Shown here one piece after another: positions 1 to 6,364 of a stretch of DNA of 9,471 nt. The notes under the pieces are model-generated. The model saw only the letters and a list, made by a program, of their open reading frames with translations, had not been told where the DNA came from and did no database searches. Source of the DNA: Thermoleophilia bacterium (GTDB taxonomy: Bacteria > Actinomycetota > Thermoleophilia > RBG-16-64-13). The DNA is taken from NCBI GenBank assembly GCA_016929985.1, contig JAFGIH010000688.1:1-9471 (forward strand), written 5' to 3'. The position numbers and the translations under genes were made by a program. Numbering within the stretch: position 1 is the first letter of the stretch; each line of letters begins with the position of its first letter.

Positions 1-10
1 GGCCAGGAAC

Positions 11-1333
11 CTATCTCCGCTTGCGGCTCTTCGGCACCAACGGGGCGTCCTCGCGTTTGTCTATCGGGACATAGTCGCGCTGGGCCTCCCCGACGTACAC
101 CTGGCGCGGGCGGTAGAGGGCCGTTCCCGAGTCGTGCACCTCTCGCCAGTTCGCGATCCAGCCAGGCATGCGGCCCATGGCGAACATCACCGTGAACATG
201 TTCACCGGTATCCCCATGGCCCGCAGTATGACGCCGGAGTAGAAGTCCACGTTGGGATACAGCCGGCGCTCGATGAAGTAGGGATCGTTCAGAGCCACGT
301 CCTCCAATCTCTTTGCGATCTCGAGCAGGGGATCAGCGGCCTTGAGTTTGCCGAGCAGCTTGTCGGCCGTCTCCTTCATGATCGCGGCGCGGGGGTCGTA
401 GTTCTTGTATACGCGGTGGCCGAAGCCCATGAGGCGCAGCGGCGAATTCTTGTCTTTCACCTGGGAGATGTAGTCGTTCAGGTCGACATTGTCGTCGTGC
501 AGTTGTTGCAGCATCTCCACCACCGCGGCGTTGGCTCCCCCGTGCAGCGGTCCCCACAGCGCGCACACGCCGGCTGCGCAACTGGCGAACATGTTCGCGC
601 CCGAGGAAGCGACCATCCGGACGGTGCTCGAAGAGCAGTTCTGTTCGTGATCGGCGTGCAGGATGAGGATCAACTGCAGGGCGGCCACGGTCTCGGGATC
701 GGGTTCGTAGTCGCTGAAGGGTAGGGAGAACATCATGTGCAGGAAATTCGAGCAGTAGTCGAGGTGTGGCTTGGGGTAGATGATCGGCTGGCCGATGGAC
801 GCCTTGTACGCGGCGGCCGCGATGGTGCGGATCTTGCTGATGAGCCGGGCGGCCGCGATGAGGAAGGTCCGCGTGCTCTCCATCTCCATGAGGTCGGGCT
901 CGTAGCAGCTCATCGCGTTTATCATGGCCGACAATATGGCCATGGGGTGCCCCGTCGCGGGGAACCCGTCGAAGTGGTGATAGAGCCCCTCGTGGATCAT
1001 CTCGTACTTGGTGAAGAGGCCGCTCCAGGCCTTGAGTTGCTCACGGGTGGGCAACTCCCCGGTGATGAGCAGCCAGCACGTCTCCACGAAGGTGCTCTTC
1101 ACCGCCAGTTGCTCGATGGGGATGCCACGGTAGCGCAGGACGCCCTTCTCGCCGTCTACAAAGGTGATGGCTGAGCGGCACGAACCGGTGTTCATGTAGC
1201 CCTCGTCGAGCGTCACGCAGCCGGTGGCATCTCGCAATCCTGTGATATCGAGACCACGATCGCCTTCCGAGCCTGAGACGACCGGGAGCAGGTGCGTCTT
1301 GTCGTTGATGATGAGCTTGGCGGTCTCTGTCAT
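11..1333 (-). CDS. gltA: Citrate synthase (hexameric GltA type)
   Basis: A complete 440-residue citrate synthase, which condenses oxaloacetate with acetyl-CoA in the cytoplasm as the entry step of the TCA cycle. The expected active-site residues are present: His264 in GPLHGG, His306 in GFGHRVYK and Asp363 in NVDFYSG. HADHEQN (226-232), YDPRA (312-316) and the arginine-bearing GRMPGW and RPRQVYVG segments are also present. About 430 residues is the usual length for the bacterial GltA family, so it is intact; the C-terminus ends in a basic PKSRKRR tail. The ATG start is supported by a purine-rich GAGAGGGG (1342-1349 on this strand) eight bases upstream. It is divergent from korA1 across 176 bp, which suggests co-regulation with the ferredoxin-linked oxidoreductase. 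The family is certain; which citrate synthase isozyme this is in the organism cannot be told. Confidence 0.96.
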   Translation of the reverse strand: MTETAKLIINDKTHLLPVVSGSEGDRGLDITGLRDATGCVTLDEGYMNTGSCRSAITFVDGEKGVLRYRGIPIEQLAVKSTFVETCWLLITGELPTREQLKAWSGLFTKYEMIHEGLYHHFDGFPATGHPMAILSAMINAMSCYEPDLMEMESTRTFLIAAARLISKIRTIAAAAYKASIGQPIIYPKPHLDYCSNFLHMMFSLPFSDYEPDPETVAALQLILILHADHEQNCSSSTVRMVASSGANMFASCAAGVCALWGPLHGGANAAVVEMLQQLHDDNVDLNDYISQVKDKNSPLRLMGFGHRVYKNYDPRAAIMKETADKLLGKLKAADPLLEIAKRLEDVALNDPYFIERRLYPNVDFYSGVILRAMGIPVNMFTVMFAMGRMPGWIANWREVHDSGTALYRPRQVYVGEAQRDYVPIDKREDAPLVPKSRKRR

Positions 1334-1411
1334 GTGTGCTGCCCCTCTCGTCCCGACCGTGTGCCTCCAGCCCGCCCGGCATCCGTCGCCGAAGCCGTTT
1401 GGCGCTCCTTC

Positions 1412-1417
1412 AGTCTA
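1412..1417 (-). promoter_or_regulatory. Possible -10 box of the citrate synthase promoter
   Basis: Read on the minus strand this is GGCTAGACTG, containing a TAGACT hexamer like the one before korA2. Transcription would start near 1405 and give a leader of about 70 bases that includes the ribosome binding site at 1342-1349. No convincing -35 is seen 16-18 bases upstream, and there is no TG extension, so this rests on the recurrence of the motif in the window. Confidence 0.3.
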
Positions 1418-1440
1418 GCCGATTGCCGGCAGCAGGCCGC

Positions 1441-1450
1441 TTCGGAGGGT
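1441..1450 (+). repeat. Shared korA leader box, copy 1 (TTCGGAGGGT)
   Basis: TTCGGAGGGT lies 69 bases before the korA1 start and is followed by TGCCCC at 1454-1459. The same ten bases, again followed by TGCCCC, lie 65 bases before the korA2 start. The sequence between this box and the -10 element is otherwise poorly conserved, so the box may be a retained regulator site upstream of the promoter. It could also be a chance remnant of the duplication. Confidence 0.35.
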
Positions 1451-1489
1451 GTTTGCCCCATGCCATTCCGGTCCGGGCGGGTCCGTGGA

Positions 1490-1498
1490 TGCTAAACT
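1490..1498 (+). promoter_or_regulatory. Extended -10 promoter of the first kor module
   Basis: TGCTAAACT fits an extended -10 element (TGn followed by TAAACT, four of six consensus bases). It ends 11 bases before the korA1 ATG, and the paralogous korA2 has TGCTAGACT with 10 intervening bases. The bases between the box and the ATG hold no Shine-Dalgarno-like sequence. If this is the promoter, the transcript would begin only a few bases before the start codon, or at it. No good -35 hexamer is seen, which an extended -10 can tolerate. Confidence 0.5.
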
Positions 1499-1509
1499 CA
1501 CCGTTACAC

Positions 1510-2688
1510 ATGGAACAATGGCATAGCCACCTACTGCGCGAAAGAGTCGACCAGAGCAGCCTGCTGATACAGGGCAACCGTGCCTGCGCTGTGGGCGCCC
1601 TCGATGCTGGGGTCCGTTTCTTTGCGGGCTATCCCATCACTCCGAGCTCCGAGATCATGGAGGCCATGGCCGAAGAGCTGCCCAAGATCGGGGGGGTCTT
1701 CGTGCAGATGGAAGACGAGATCGCCTCGATCTGCGCCTGCATCGGGGCGTCGCTGACTGGCGAACTGGCCATGACGGCGACCTCGGGTCCGGGTTTCTCG
1801 TTGATGCAGGAAGCCATCGGTTACGCCATCATGGTCGAGACGCCTCTACTCATCGTCAACGTCATGAGGGCGGGACCATCGACCGGCCGTCCCACCGCCC
1901 CGTCGCAGGGCGACGTGATGCAGGCGCGCTGGGGCACACACGGTGACCATCCGGCCATCGTTCTGGCTGCGTCCAACGTCGCCGACATGTACCGGTTGAC
2001 TATGGCGGCTGTGCGCTTCGCTCAGCGTTTCCGCACCCCCGTGATCCTTCTGGCCGACCAGTTGGTGGGCCAGATGCGCGAGAGCTTCTCGCCCGAGTTG
2101 ATCGGCCGCTATCGTCTGACGAGCGGCGACTTCGACTTCACGCCGGGCTATATCCACCCCGACTTGGCGCGGGAAGTCCGGCCCCCACACGTCCTCGGCT
2201 CGGGGAGCAACCCGCACGTGACGGGGCTGTACCATGACGAGACCGGTTTTCCCAACAACGATCCCGAGAGAAGCAGCGACTTCTTGCGCGAGCTCTACAA
2301 CAAGGTGGCTCATCACCGTGGCGAGCTCTGCCTGTACGACGTGAAGAACGAGGGCAGGGGCCGGGTGTGCATCGTGGCCTACGGGTCGTGCGCGCGCACG
2401 GCACGAGCCGCTTGGAGGCTGGCCGAGCAGGAGGGCCTGCCGGTGGAGGTGCTACACCTCTATACGCTGTTCCCTCTTCCGGTGGAGATCATCCAGACGG
2501 TGGCCCGTCGCGTGGAGTTCATGCTCATCCCTGAGTTGAATCTGGGGCAGTACGCCCATGAAGTGCGCAAGATGGCCGAGCAATGGACCACGGTCATCGG
2601 CATGGGCAAGATCGACGGCACCCTGTTCACGCCGCGGGAGATCCTCGACCGCATCGCCGAGCTCATCGGCAAGTACGAGAGCGTGTAG
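1510..2688 (+). CDS. korA: 2-oxoacid:ferredoxin oxidoreductase alpha subunit, copy 1 (KorA type)
   Basis: Alpha subunit (392 residues) of a thiamine-pyrophosphate 2-oxoacid:acceptor oxidoreductase, probably the 2-oxoglutarate enzyme: 2-oxoglutarate + CoA + oxidised ferredoxin to succinyl-CoA + CO2 + reduced ferredoxin. Family signatures are YPITPSSE (41-48, substrate region), ATSGPGFSLM (90-99), GPSTG (122-126) and SQGDVMQARWGTHGDHP (132-148), the last typical of KorA rather than pyruvate enzymes. The frame stays open back to 1336 and offers an ATG at 1489. The start at 1510 is chosen because similarity to the paralogue at 4301 begins exactly there (MExWHSHLLRE), both proteins are then 392 residues long, and the upstream frame is not conserved. 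There is no ribosome binding site. korB1 follows after three bases. Substrate assignment is inferred from motifs and from citrate synthase next door. Confidence 0.92.
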   Translation: MEQWHSHLLRERVDQSSLLIQGNRACAVGALDAGVRFFAGYPITPSSEIMEAMAEELPKIGGVFVQMEDEIASICACIGASLTGELAMTATSGPGFSLMQEAIGYAIMVETPLLIVNVMRAGPSTGRPTAPSQGDVMQARWGTHGDHPAIVLAASNVADMYRLTMAAVRFAQRFRTPVILLADQLVGQMRESFSPELIGRYRLTSGDFDFTPGYIHPDLAREVRPPHVLGSGSNPHVTGLYHDETGFPNNDPERSSDFLRELYNKVAHHRGELCLYDVKNEGRGRVCIVAYGSCARTARAAWRLAEQEGLPVEVLHLYTLFPLPVEIIQTVARRVEFMLIPELNLGQYAHEVRKMAEQWTTVIGMGKIDGTLFTPREILDRIAELIGKYESV

Positions 2689-2691
2689 CCT

Positions 2692-3567
2692 ATGCCTCTG
2701 GAGTTCGAAGAGTTACTGCACAGCGAGCGGCTGCCGCACATCTGGTGCCCGGGTTGCGGACTCGGTATCGTGACGGCCGCCTTCTTGCGGGTCGTCGTGG
2801 AACTGGGCCTCGAGCGCGAGAACACGGTGGTGGTGAGCGGCATCGGTTGCTCCAGCCGCGCTGCCAACTACCTCGACCTAGGCACCGTGCACTCCATCCA
2901 CGGCCGCGCGCTGGCGGTCGCCACGGGTGTCAAGATGGCCCGTCCCCACTTCGATGTGGTGGTGTTCACGGGCGACGGCGACGGGGCAGCCATCGGAGGC
3001 AATCACTTCATCCACGCGTGCCGGCGCAACATCGATCTCACCTGCATCCTCTTCAACAACCAGACTTACGGCATGACCGGGGGCCAGACAGCGCCCACCA
3101 TGAACGTGGGTGACCGCTCCACCACCGCCCGCCACGGCCAGGTGGAGCCTCCTTTCGATCTGTGCAGGTTGGCTGAGGCAGCGGGGGCGAGTTTCGTGTC
3201 CCGGGGCATAGCGGCCAACGTCCGTGAGATGGAGAAGCTCATCAAGCGGGGCATCGAGCACCGCGGGTTCTCCTTCATCGAAGCGGTGGTGCCGTGTCCC
3301 ACCGAGTTCGGACGGCGCAACGGCAAGTCGAACGCCATTGACATGCTCGAGGACGAGCGTGCCCGCGCGGTGTCGGTGGCCAAAGCTGCGAAGATGTCGC
3401 ATGAGGAGTTGGCCGGCAAGATCGTGACGGGTGTCCTCCACGAAGACCAGTCGGCTCCCGAGTTCCAGCAGGCCTATGCTGCGAAGGCCCTCGAGCAGGC
3501 CAAAGCTGCCAAGGCCCGCGTGAAGATGGCGACGCCGGCCAAGCCGCCGGTGGGGGAACAGAAGTGA
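2692..3567 (+). CDS. korB: 2-oxoacid:ferredoxin oxidoreductase beta subunit, copy 1 (KorB type)
   Basis: Beta subunit (291 residues) that carries thiamine pyrophosphate and an iron-sulfur cluster. The TPP/Mg motif is GDGDGAA (94-100) with the NN pair at 122-123. Cys19 and Cys22 in WCPGCG, Cys53 in IGCSS and Cys202 in VPCPTEF match the four positions that ligate the [4Fe-4S] cluster in this family. The C-terminal tail (about 263-291) is an Ala/Lys-rich low-complexity extension with a net positive charge. The ATG follows the korA1 stop by three bases, so the two are translated together. The last bases overlap the korC1 start (GTGA). No ferredoxin-like delta subunit accompanies it, so electrons must leave to a ferredoxin encoded elsewhere. 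Confidence 0.93.
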   Translation: MPLEFEELLHSERLPHIWCPGCGLGIVTAAFLRVVVELGLERENTVVVSGIGCSSRAANYLDLGTVHSIHGRALAVATGVKMARPHFDVVVFTGDGDGAAIGGNHFIHACRRNIDLTCILFNNQTYGMTGGQTAPTMNVGDRSTTARHGQVEPPFDLCRLAEAAGASFVSRGIAANVREMEKLIKRGIEHRGFSFIEAVVPCPTEFGRRNGKSNAIDMLEDERARAVSVAKAAKMSHEELAGKIVTGVLHEDQSAPEFQQAYAAKALEQAKAAKARVKMATPAKPPVGEQK

Positions 3568-4217
3568 GCACCCGCCCAAAGGCGTCGGACAGACACGCGC
3601 CCGCCACGGGTGCCGCGCCACAGAGCGAAGTAGTGCCCGTCCGCACGGGCTTGTTGGCAGACCACCATTTTGTGGAGGCCCGCTTCGGCGGAAGCGGCGG
3701 CCAGGGCGTGGTGCTCATGGGGATCATCCTGGCGACGGCCGCCAACTACGACCGCCGCTGCGTGGTACAGACTGAGTCATACGGACCTGAGGCCCGCGGA
3801 GGCTACAGCCGCAGCGATGTGATCATCTCCGACCAGCCCATCGACTACCCCAAGATCGACCACTACGACCTGCTGGTGGCACTCTCCCAGGACTCCGCGG
3901 TGGGCTACGTAAAGAACCTGCGCCGCGACGGCATCCTCATCTACGAGTCGGACAAGGTGACGACGCTCCCCGCATTCTACGGGACGAAGGTCGGCGCACC
4001 CTTCACTCGCTGGGCGCAGGAGGAGACCGGCCGCATACAAGCGGCCAACGTCGTTGCTCTTGGCGCCGTGGTGGCTGTGACGGGCATAGTCTCGGCTGAA
4101 TCGCTGCAGAGGGCCGTCGCCGAGGCCGTCCCCGCGGGTACGCAGGAAGCCAACCTCCGCGCGCTGGCAAGGGGCCTTGCCCTCGAGCCGGCCGATCAGG
4201 GAGCCACGCCCGCCTAA
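3564..4217 (+). CDS. korC: 2-oxoacid:ferredoxin oxidoreductase gamma subunit, copy 1 (KorC type)
   Basis: Gamma subunit of 217 residues. Canonical motifs are intact: FGGSGGQG (41-48) and QTESYGPEARGG (69-80), followed by YSRSDVIIS. About 37 residues precede the first motif, rich in Ala, Pro and Arg, whereas many family members begin only a few residues before it; the paralogue has a similar extension sharing the GLLA segment. The GTG start overlaps the korB1 stop as GTGA and has GGGGGA at 3552-3557, six bases upstream, so the start is well supported. It closes the first module. A short CAGG/CCTG hairpin at 4221-4232 follows the stop, but it is too weak and lacks a T-run to count as a terminator. 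Confidence 0.92.
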   Translation: MSTRPKASDRHAPATGAAPQSEVVPVRTGLLADHHFVEARFGGSGGQGVVLMGIILATAANYDRRCVVQTESYGPEARGGYSRSDVIISDQPIDYPKIDHYDLLVALSQDSAVGYVKNLRRDGILIYESDKVTTLPAFYGTKVGAPFTRWAQEETGRIQAANVVALGAVVAVTGIVSAESLQRAVAEAVPAGTQEANLRALARGLALEPADQGATPA

Positions 4218-4235
4218 CACCAGGGTGCCCTGCCG

Positions 4236-4245
4236 TTCGGAGGGT
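4236..4245 (+). repeat. Shared korA leader box, copy 2 (TTCGGAGGGT)
   Basis: Ten bases identical to 1441-1450, followed by TGCCCC at 4250-4255 and placed 65 bases before the korA2 start. Together with the downstream TGCTARACTC these are the conserved islands in otherwise diverged leaders, which suggests that both modules answer to the same signal. It contains a GGAGG, but no start codon at a suitable distance opens a frame conserved between the two copies. Confidence 0.35.
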
Positions 4246-4281
4246 TGCCTGCCCCGGCGCTCTGTTGCGCCGTCTCCGCGG

Positions 4282-4290
4282 TGCTAGACT
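4282..4290 (+). promoter_or_regulatory. Extended -10 promoter of the second kor module
   Basis: TGCTAGACT, equivalent to TGCTAAACT before korA1, with ten bases between the box and the korA2 ATG. As in copy 1 there is no Shine-Dalgarno sequence in that gap. This suggests that the second module and the activase have their own leaderless or nearly leaderless transcript, rather than depending only on read-through from the first module. No clear -35 is seen. Confidence 0.5.
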
Positions 4291-4300
4291 CGATAGCGCG

Positions 4301-5479
4301 ATGGAACTCTGGCACAGTCACCTGCTGCGCGAGAAGGTCGATCAGAGCAGTCTGCTGGTCCAGGGAAACCGCGCCTGTGCTCTCGGTGCGCTCGACGCGG
4401 GGGTCCGTTTCTTCGCCGGATATCCCATCACGCCCAGTTCCGAGATCATGGAGACCATGGCCTACGAGCTACCCCGGGTGGGCGGTGTCTTCGTACAGAT
4501 GGAGGACGAGATCGCCTCTATCTGCGCGTGCATCGGGGCGTCGGTGTGCGGGCGGATGGCCATGACGGCGACCTCCGGCCCGGGCTTCTCGCTGATGCAG
4601 GAGGCTATTGGCTACGCCATCATGGTCGAGGCGCCGCTGGTGATCGTGGACGTCATGCGCGAGGGGCCGTCCACAGGCCGGGTGAGTGTACCTTCACAGG
4701 GCGACGTGATGCAGGCCCGCTGGGGCACGCATGGCGACCACCCCGCTATCGTGCTGGCAGCCTCCAACGTGGCCGACATGTACCGGCTGACCATGGCGGC
4801 CGTGCGCTTCTCCCAACGCTTCCGTACCCCGGTCACCCTTCTCTCCGACGAGGTGGTGAGCCACATGCGCGAGAGCTTCTCTCCGGAGTTGGCGGAGCGC
4901 TACCGCCTGACGAGCGGCGATTTCGACTTCACGCCCGGCTACGTGCATCCCGACCTGGTGCGCGAAGTGCATCCGCCCCATGTGCTGGGCTCGGAGACGA
5001 ATCCTCACGTCACGGGGTGCACCCACGACGAGACCGGCTTTCCCACCAACGACGCAGGAAAGAGCGAGAAGTTCCTGCGGGAGCTGTACGACAAGGTGAC
5101 TAACCACCGCGACGAGCTCTGTCTCTACGACATGAAGAACGAGGGCAAGGGCCGGGTTTGCATCGTGGCCTACGGGTCGTGCGCCCGGAGCGCCCGGGCT
5201 GCCTGGAGGCTGGCCGAGCGGGAGGGGCTGCCGGTGGAGGTGCTGCATCTCTACACGCTGTTCCCGCTGCCGGTGGAGGTCATCCAGCAGGTGGCGAGAA
5301 GGGTGGAGTTCATGATCATCCCCGAGCTCAACCTGGGCCAATACGCTCGCGAGGTGCGCAAGCTGGCCGAGAACTGGACCACGGTGGTCGGCATCAACAA
5401 GATCGGTGGGAATCTCATCACCCCCCGAGAGATCCTCGACGAGGTGACCCGGCTGATCGGCAAGTACGAGAGCGTGTAG
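4301..5479 (+). CDS. korA: 2-oxoacid:ferredoxin oxidoreductase alpha subunit, copy 2 (KorA type)
   Basis: Second alpha subunit, also 392 residues and ungapped against copy 1 with 65 differences. YPITPSSE (41-48), TSGPGFSLM (91-99), GPSTG (122-126) and SQGDVMQARWGTHGDHP (132-148) are all kept, so catalytic competence and the same substrate class are expected. Changes cluster at 81-86, 112-130, 179-189 and 251-256. The frame extends upstream to a TTG at 4265, but the ATG at 4301 is taken because similarity to copy 1 starts there. korB2 follows after three bases, as in module 1, and the end of both genes encodes the same LIGKYESV. It is read as a diverged duplicate serving a parallel complex; whether its alpha can pair with the beta of module 1 cannot be judged. 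Confidence 0.92.
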   Translation: MELWHSHLLREKVDQSSLLVQGNRACALGALDAGVRFFAGYPITPSSEIMETMAYELPRVGGVFVQMEDEIASICACIGASVCGRMAMTATSGPGFSLMQEAIGYAIMVEAPLVIVDVMREGPSTGRVSVPSQGDVMQARWGTHGDHPAIVLAASNVADMYRLTMAAVRFSQRFRTPVTLLSDEVVSHMRESFSPELAERYRLTSGDFDFTPGYVHPDLVREVHPPHVLGSETNPHVTGCTHDETGFPTNDAGKSEKFLRELYDKVTNHRDELCLYDMKNEGKGRVCIVAYGSCARSARAAWRLAEREGLPVEVLHLYTLFPLPVEVIQQVARRVEFMIIPELNLGQYAREVRKLAENWTTVVGINKIGGNLITPREILDEVTRLIGKYESV

Positions 5480-5482
5480 CCC

Positions 5483-6364
5483 GTGACCCTCGAGATCGAA
5501 CAGTTCCTGCATACCGAGCGGCTGCCGCACATGTGGTGCGCGGGATGCGGCATCGGCATCGTCACGGGCGCGTTCTTGCGGGTGCTGGTCAAGCTTGGCC
5601 TGAAGCGCGAGGAGACGGTGGTGGTCGGCGGGGTGGGGTGCTCCAGCCGGGCGGCCGGTTATGTGGATGTGGGCTCCATGCACACCATCCATGGCCGGGG
5701 GCTGGCCTTCGCCACCGGCATCAAGATGGCGCGGCCGGAGTTCACGGTGGTTGTGTTCACGGGCGACGGCGACGGGGCGGCCATCGGAGGCAATCATCTC
5801 ATCCATGCCTGCCGGCGCAACATCGACATGACCTGCATCTTGTTCAACAACCAGGTGTACGGCATGACCGGGGGGCAAGTGTCGCCCCTGGCCGGCTGGG
5901 GCGACTTGGCGACCACGGCCCCGTACGGCCAGGTGGAGGAGCCGTTCGATCTGTGTGGACTGACACGAGCCGCCGGCGCCACCTTCGTGGCCCGGGGCAC
6001 CGCGGCCGACATCGAGCCCCTGCAGGACATGATCGAACAGGGCGTCAGGCATCCCGGCTTCTCTTTCGTAGAAGCGGTCGTGCCGTGTCCCACAGAGTAC
6101 GGGAAACGAAATATACCGGGGGGCGTGCTTGCCATGCTGGACGACGAGAAGCGGCGGTCGATATCCGCAACCGAAGCTGGGCGGCTGGGACCTGAAGAAC
6201 TGCGAGGTAGGATCATCACCGGTATCCTGCACCATGACACCGGCCGGCCGGAGTTCCAGCGGTCGTATGCGACCATCATCGAAAGGGCACAGGCAGAGGC
6301 GGCCGCCGAAGTCGGGGCCGCGGCCGCGGCCGGGCAGGGCGACAGACAGGGGGATGAGGGATGA
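5483..6364 (+). CDS. korB: 2-oxoacid:ferredoxin oxidoreductase beta subunit, copy 2 (KorB type)
   Basis: Beta subunit of 293 residues with GTG start, three bases after the korA2 stop. GDGDGAA (94-100), NN (122-123) and the four cluster cysteines Cys19, Cys22, Cys53 and Cys202 are present, so TPP and [4Fe-4S] binding should be retained. Two things differ from copy 1. The WCPGCG motif reads WCAGCG, with the normally conserved proline replaced. The C-terminal tail (about 264-293) is Ala/Glu/Asp-rich with a net negative charge, where copy 1 is positive. The 131-148 segment is also changed. The tail DNA is a GC-rich GGCCGC-like run near 6314-6332. The stop overlaps the korC2 start as ATGA, so the subunits are translationally coupled. 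Confidence 0.92.
   Translation: MTLEIEQFLHTERLPHMWCAGCGIGIVTGAFLRVLVKLGLKREETVVVGGVGCSSRAAGYVDVGSMHTIHGRGLAFATGIKMARPEFTVVVFTGDGDGAAIGGNHLIHACRRNIDMTCILFNNQVYGMTGGQVSPLAGWGDLATTAPYGQVEEPFDLCGLTRAAGATFVARGTAADIEPLQDMIEQGVRHPGFSFVEAVVPCPTEYGKRNIPGGVLAMLDDEKRRSISATEAGRLGPEELRGRIITGILHHDTGRPEFQRSYATIIERAQAEAAAEVGAAAAAGQGDRQGDEG

Larger units (their letters stand above)
1510..4217 (+). repeat. Tandem duplicated korABC module, copy 1
   Basis: This 2708-bp block (alpha, beta, gamma) is repeated in the same orientation at 4301-7008, also 2708 bp. Gene order and junctions are kept: a three-base gap between alpha and beta and a four-base overlap between beta and gamma. Ungapped hand alignment gives 327/392 identical residues in alpha, 148/210 in the N-terminal part of beta and 74/130 in gamma. 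Near-identical DNA stretches remain, for example around the beta GDGDGAA codons (about 2962-2990 and 5754-5782), so this is an old tandem duplication with possible later gene conversion. Confidence 0.9.

Noticed and set aside
1460..1495. Leader peptide (11 codons from the ATG at 1460, preceded by GGAGGG) that could attenuate korA1
   Set aside because: No equivalent short frame with a stop exists in the korA2 leader even though the GGAGGGT box is conserved, so it is probably accidental.
1336..1509. Longer KorA1 with a 58-residue N-terminal extension, or a start at 1489
   Set aside because: The extension has no counterpart in the 392-residue paralogue, is Arg/Pro/Ser-rich like out-of-frame GC-rich DNA, and overlaps the promoter region; similarity begins at the ATG at 1510.
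4694..6235. 513-codon open frame on the minus strand opposite korA2/korB2
   Set aside because: It is antisense to two well-supported genes; its His/Gly/Arg-rich composition is what a GC-rich gene's opposite frame gives, and it matches no family.
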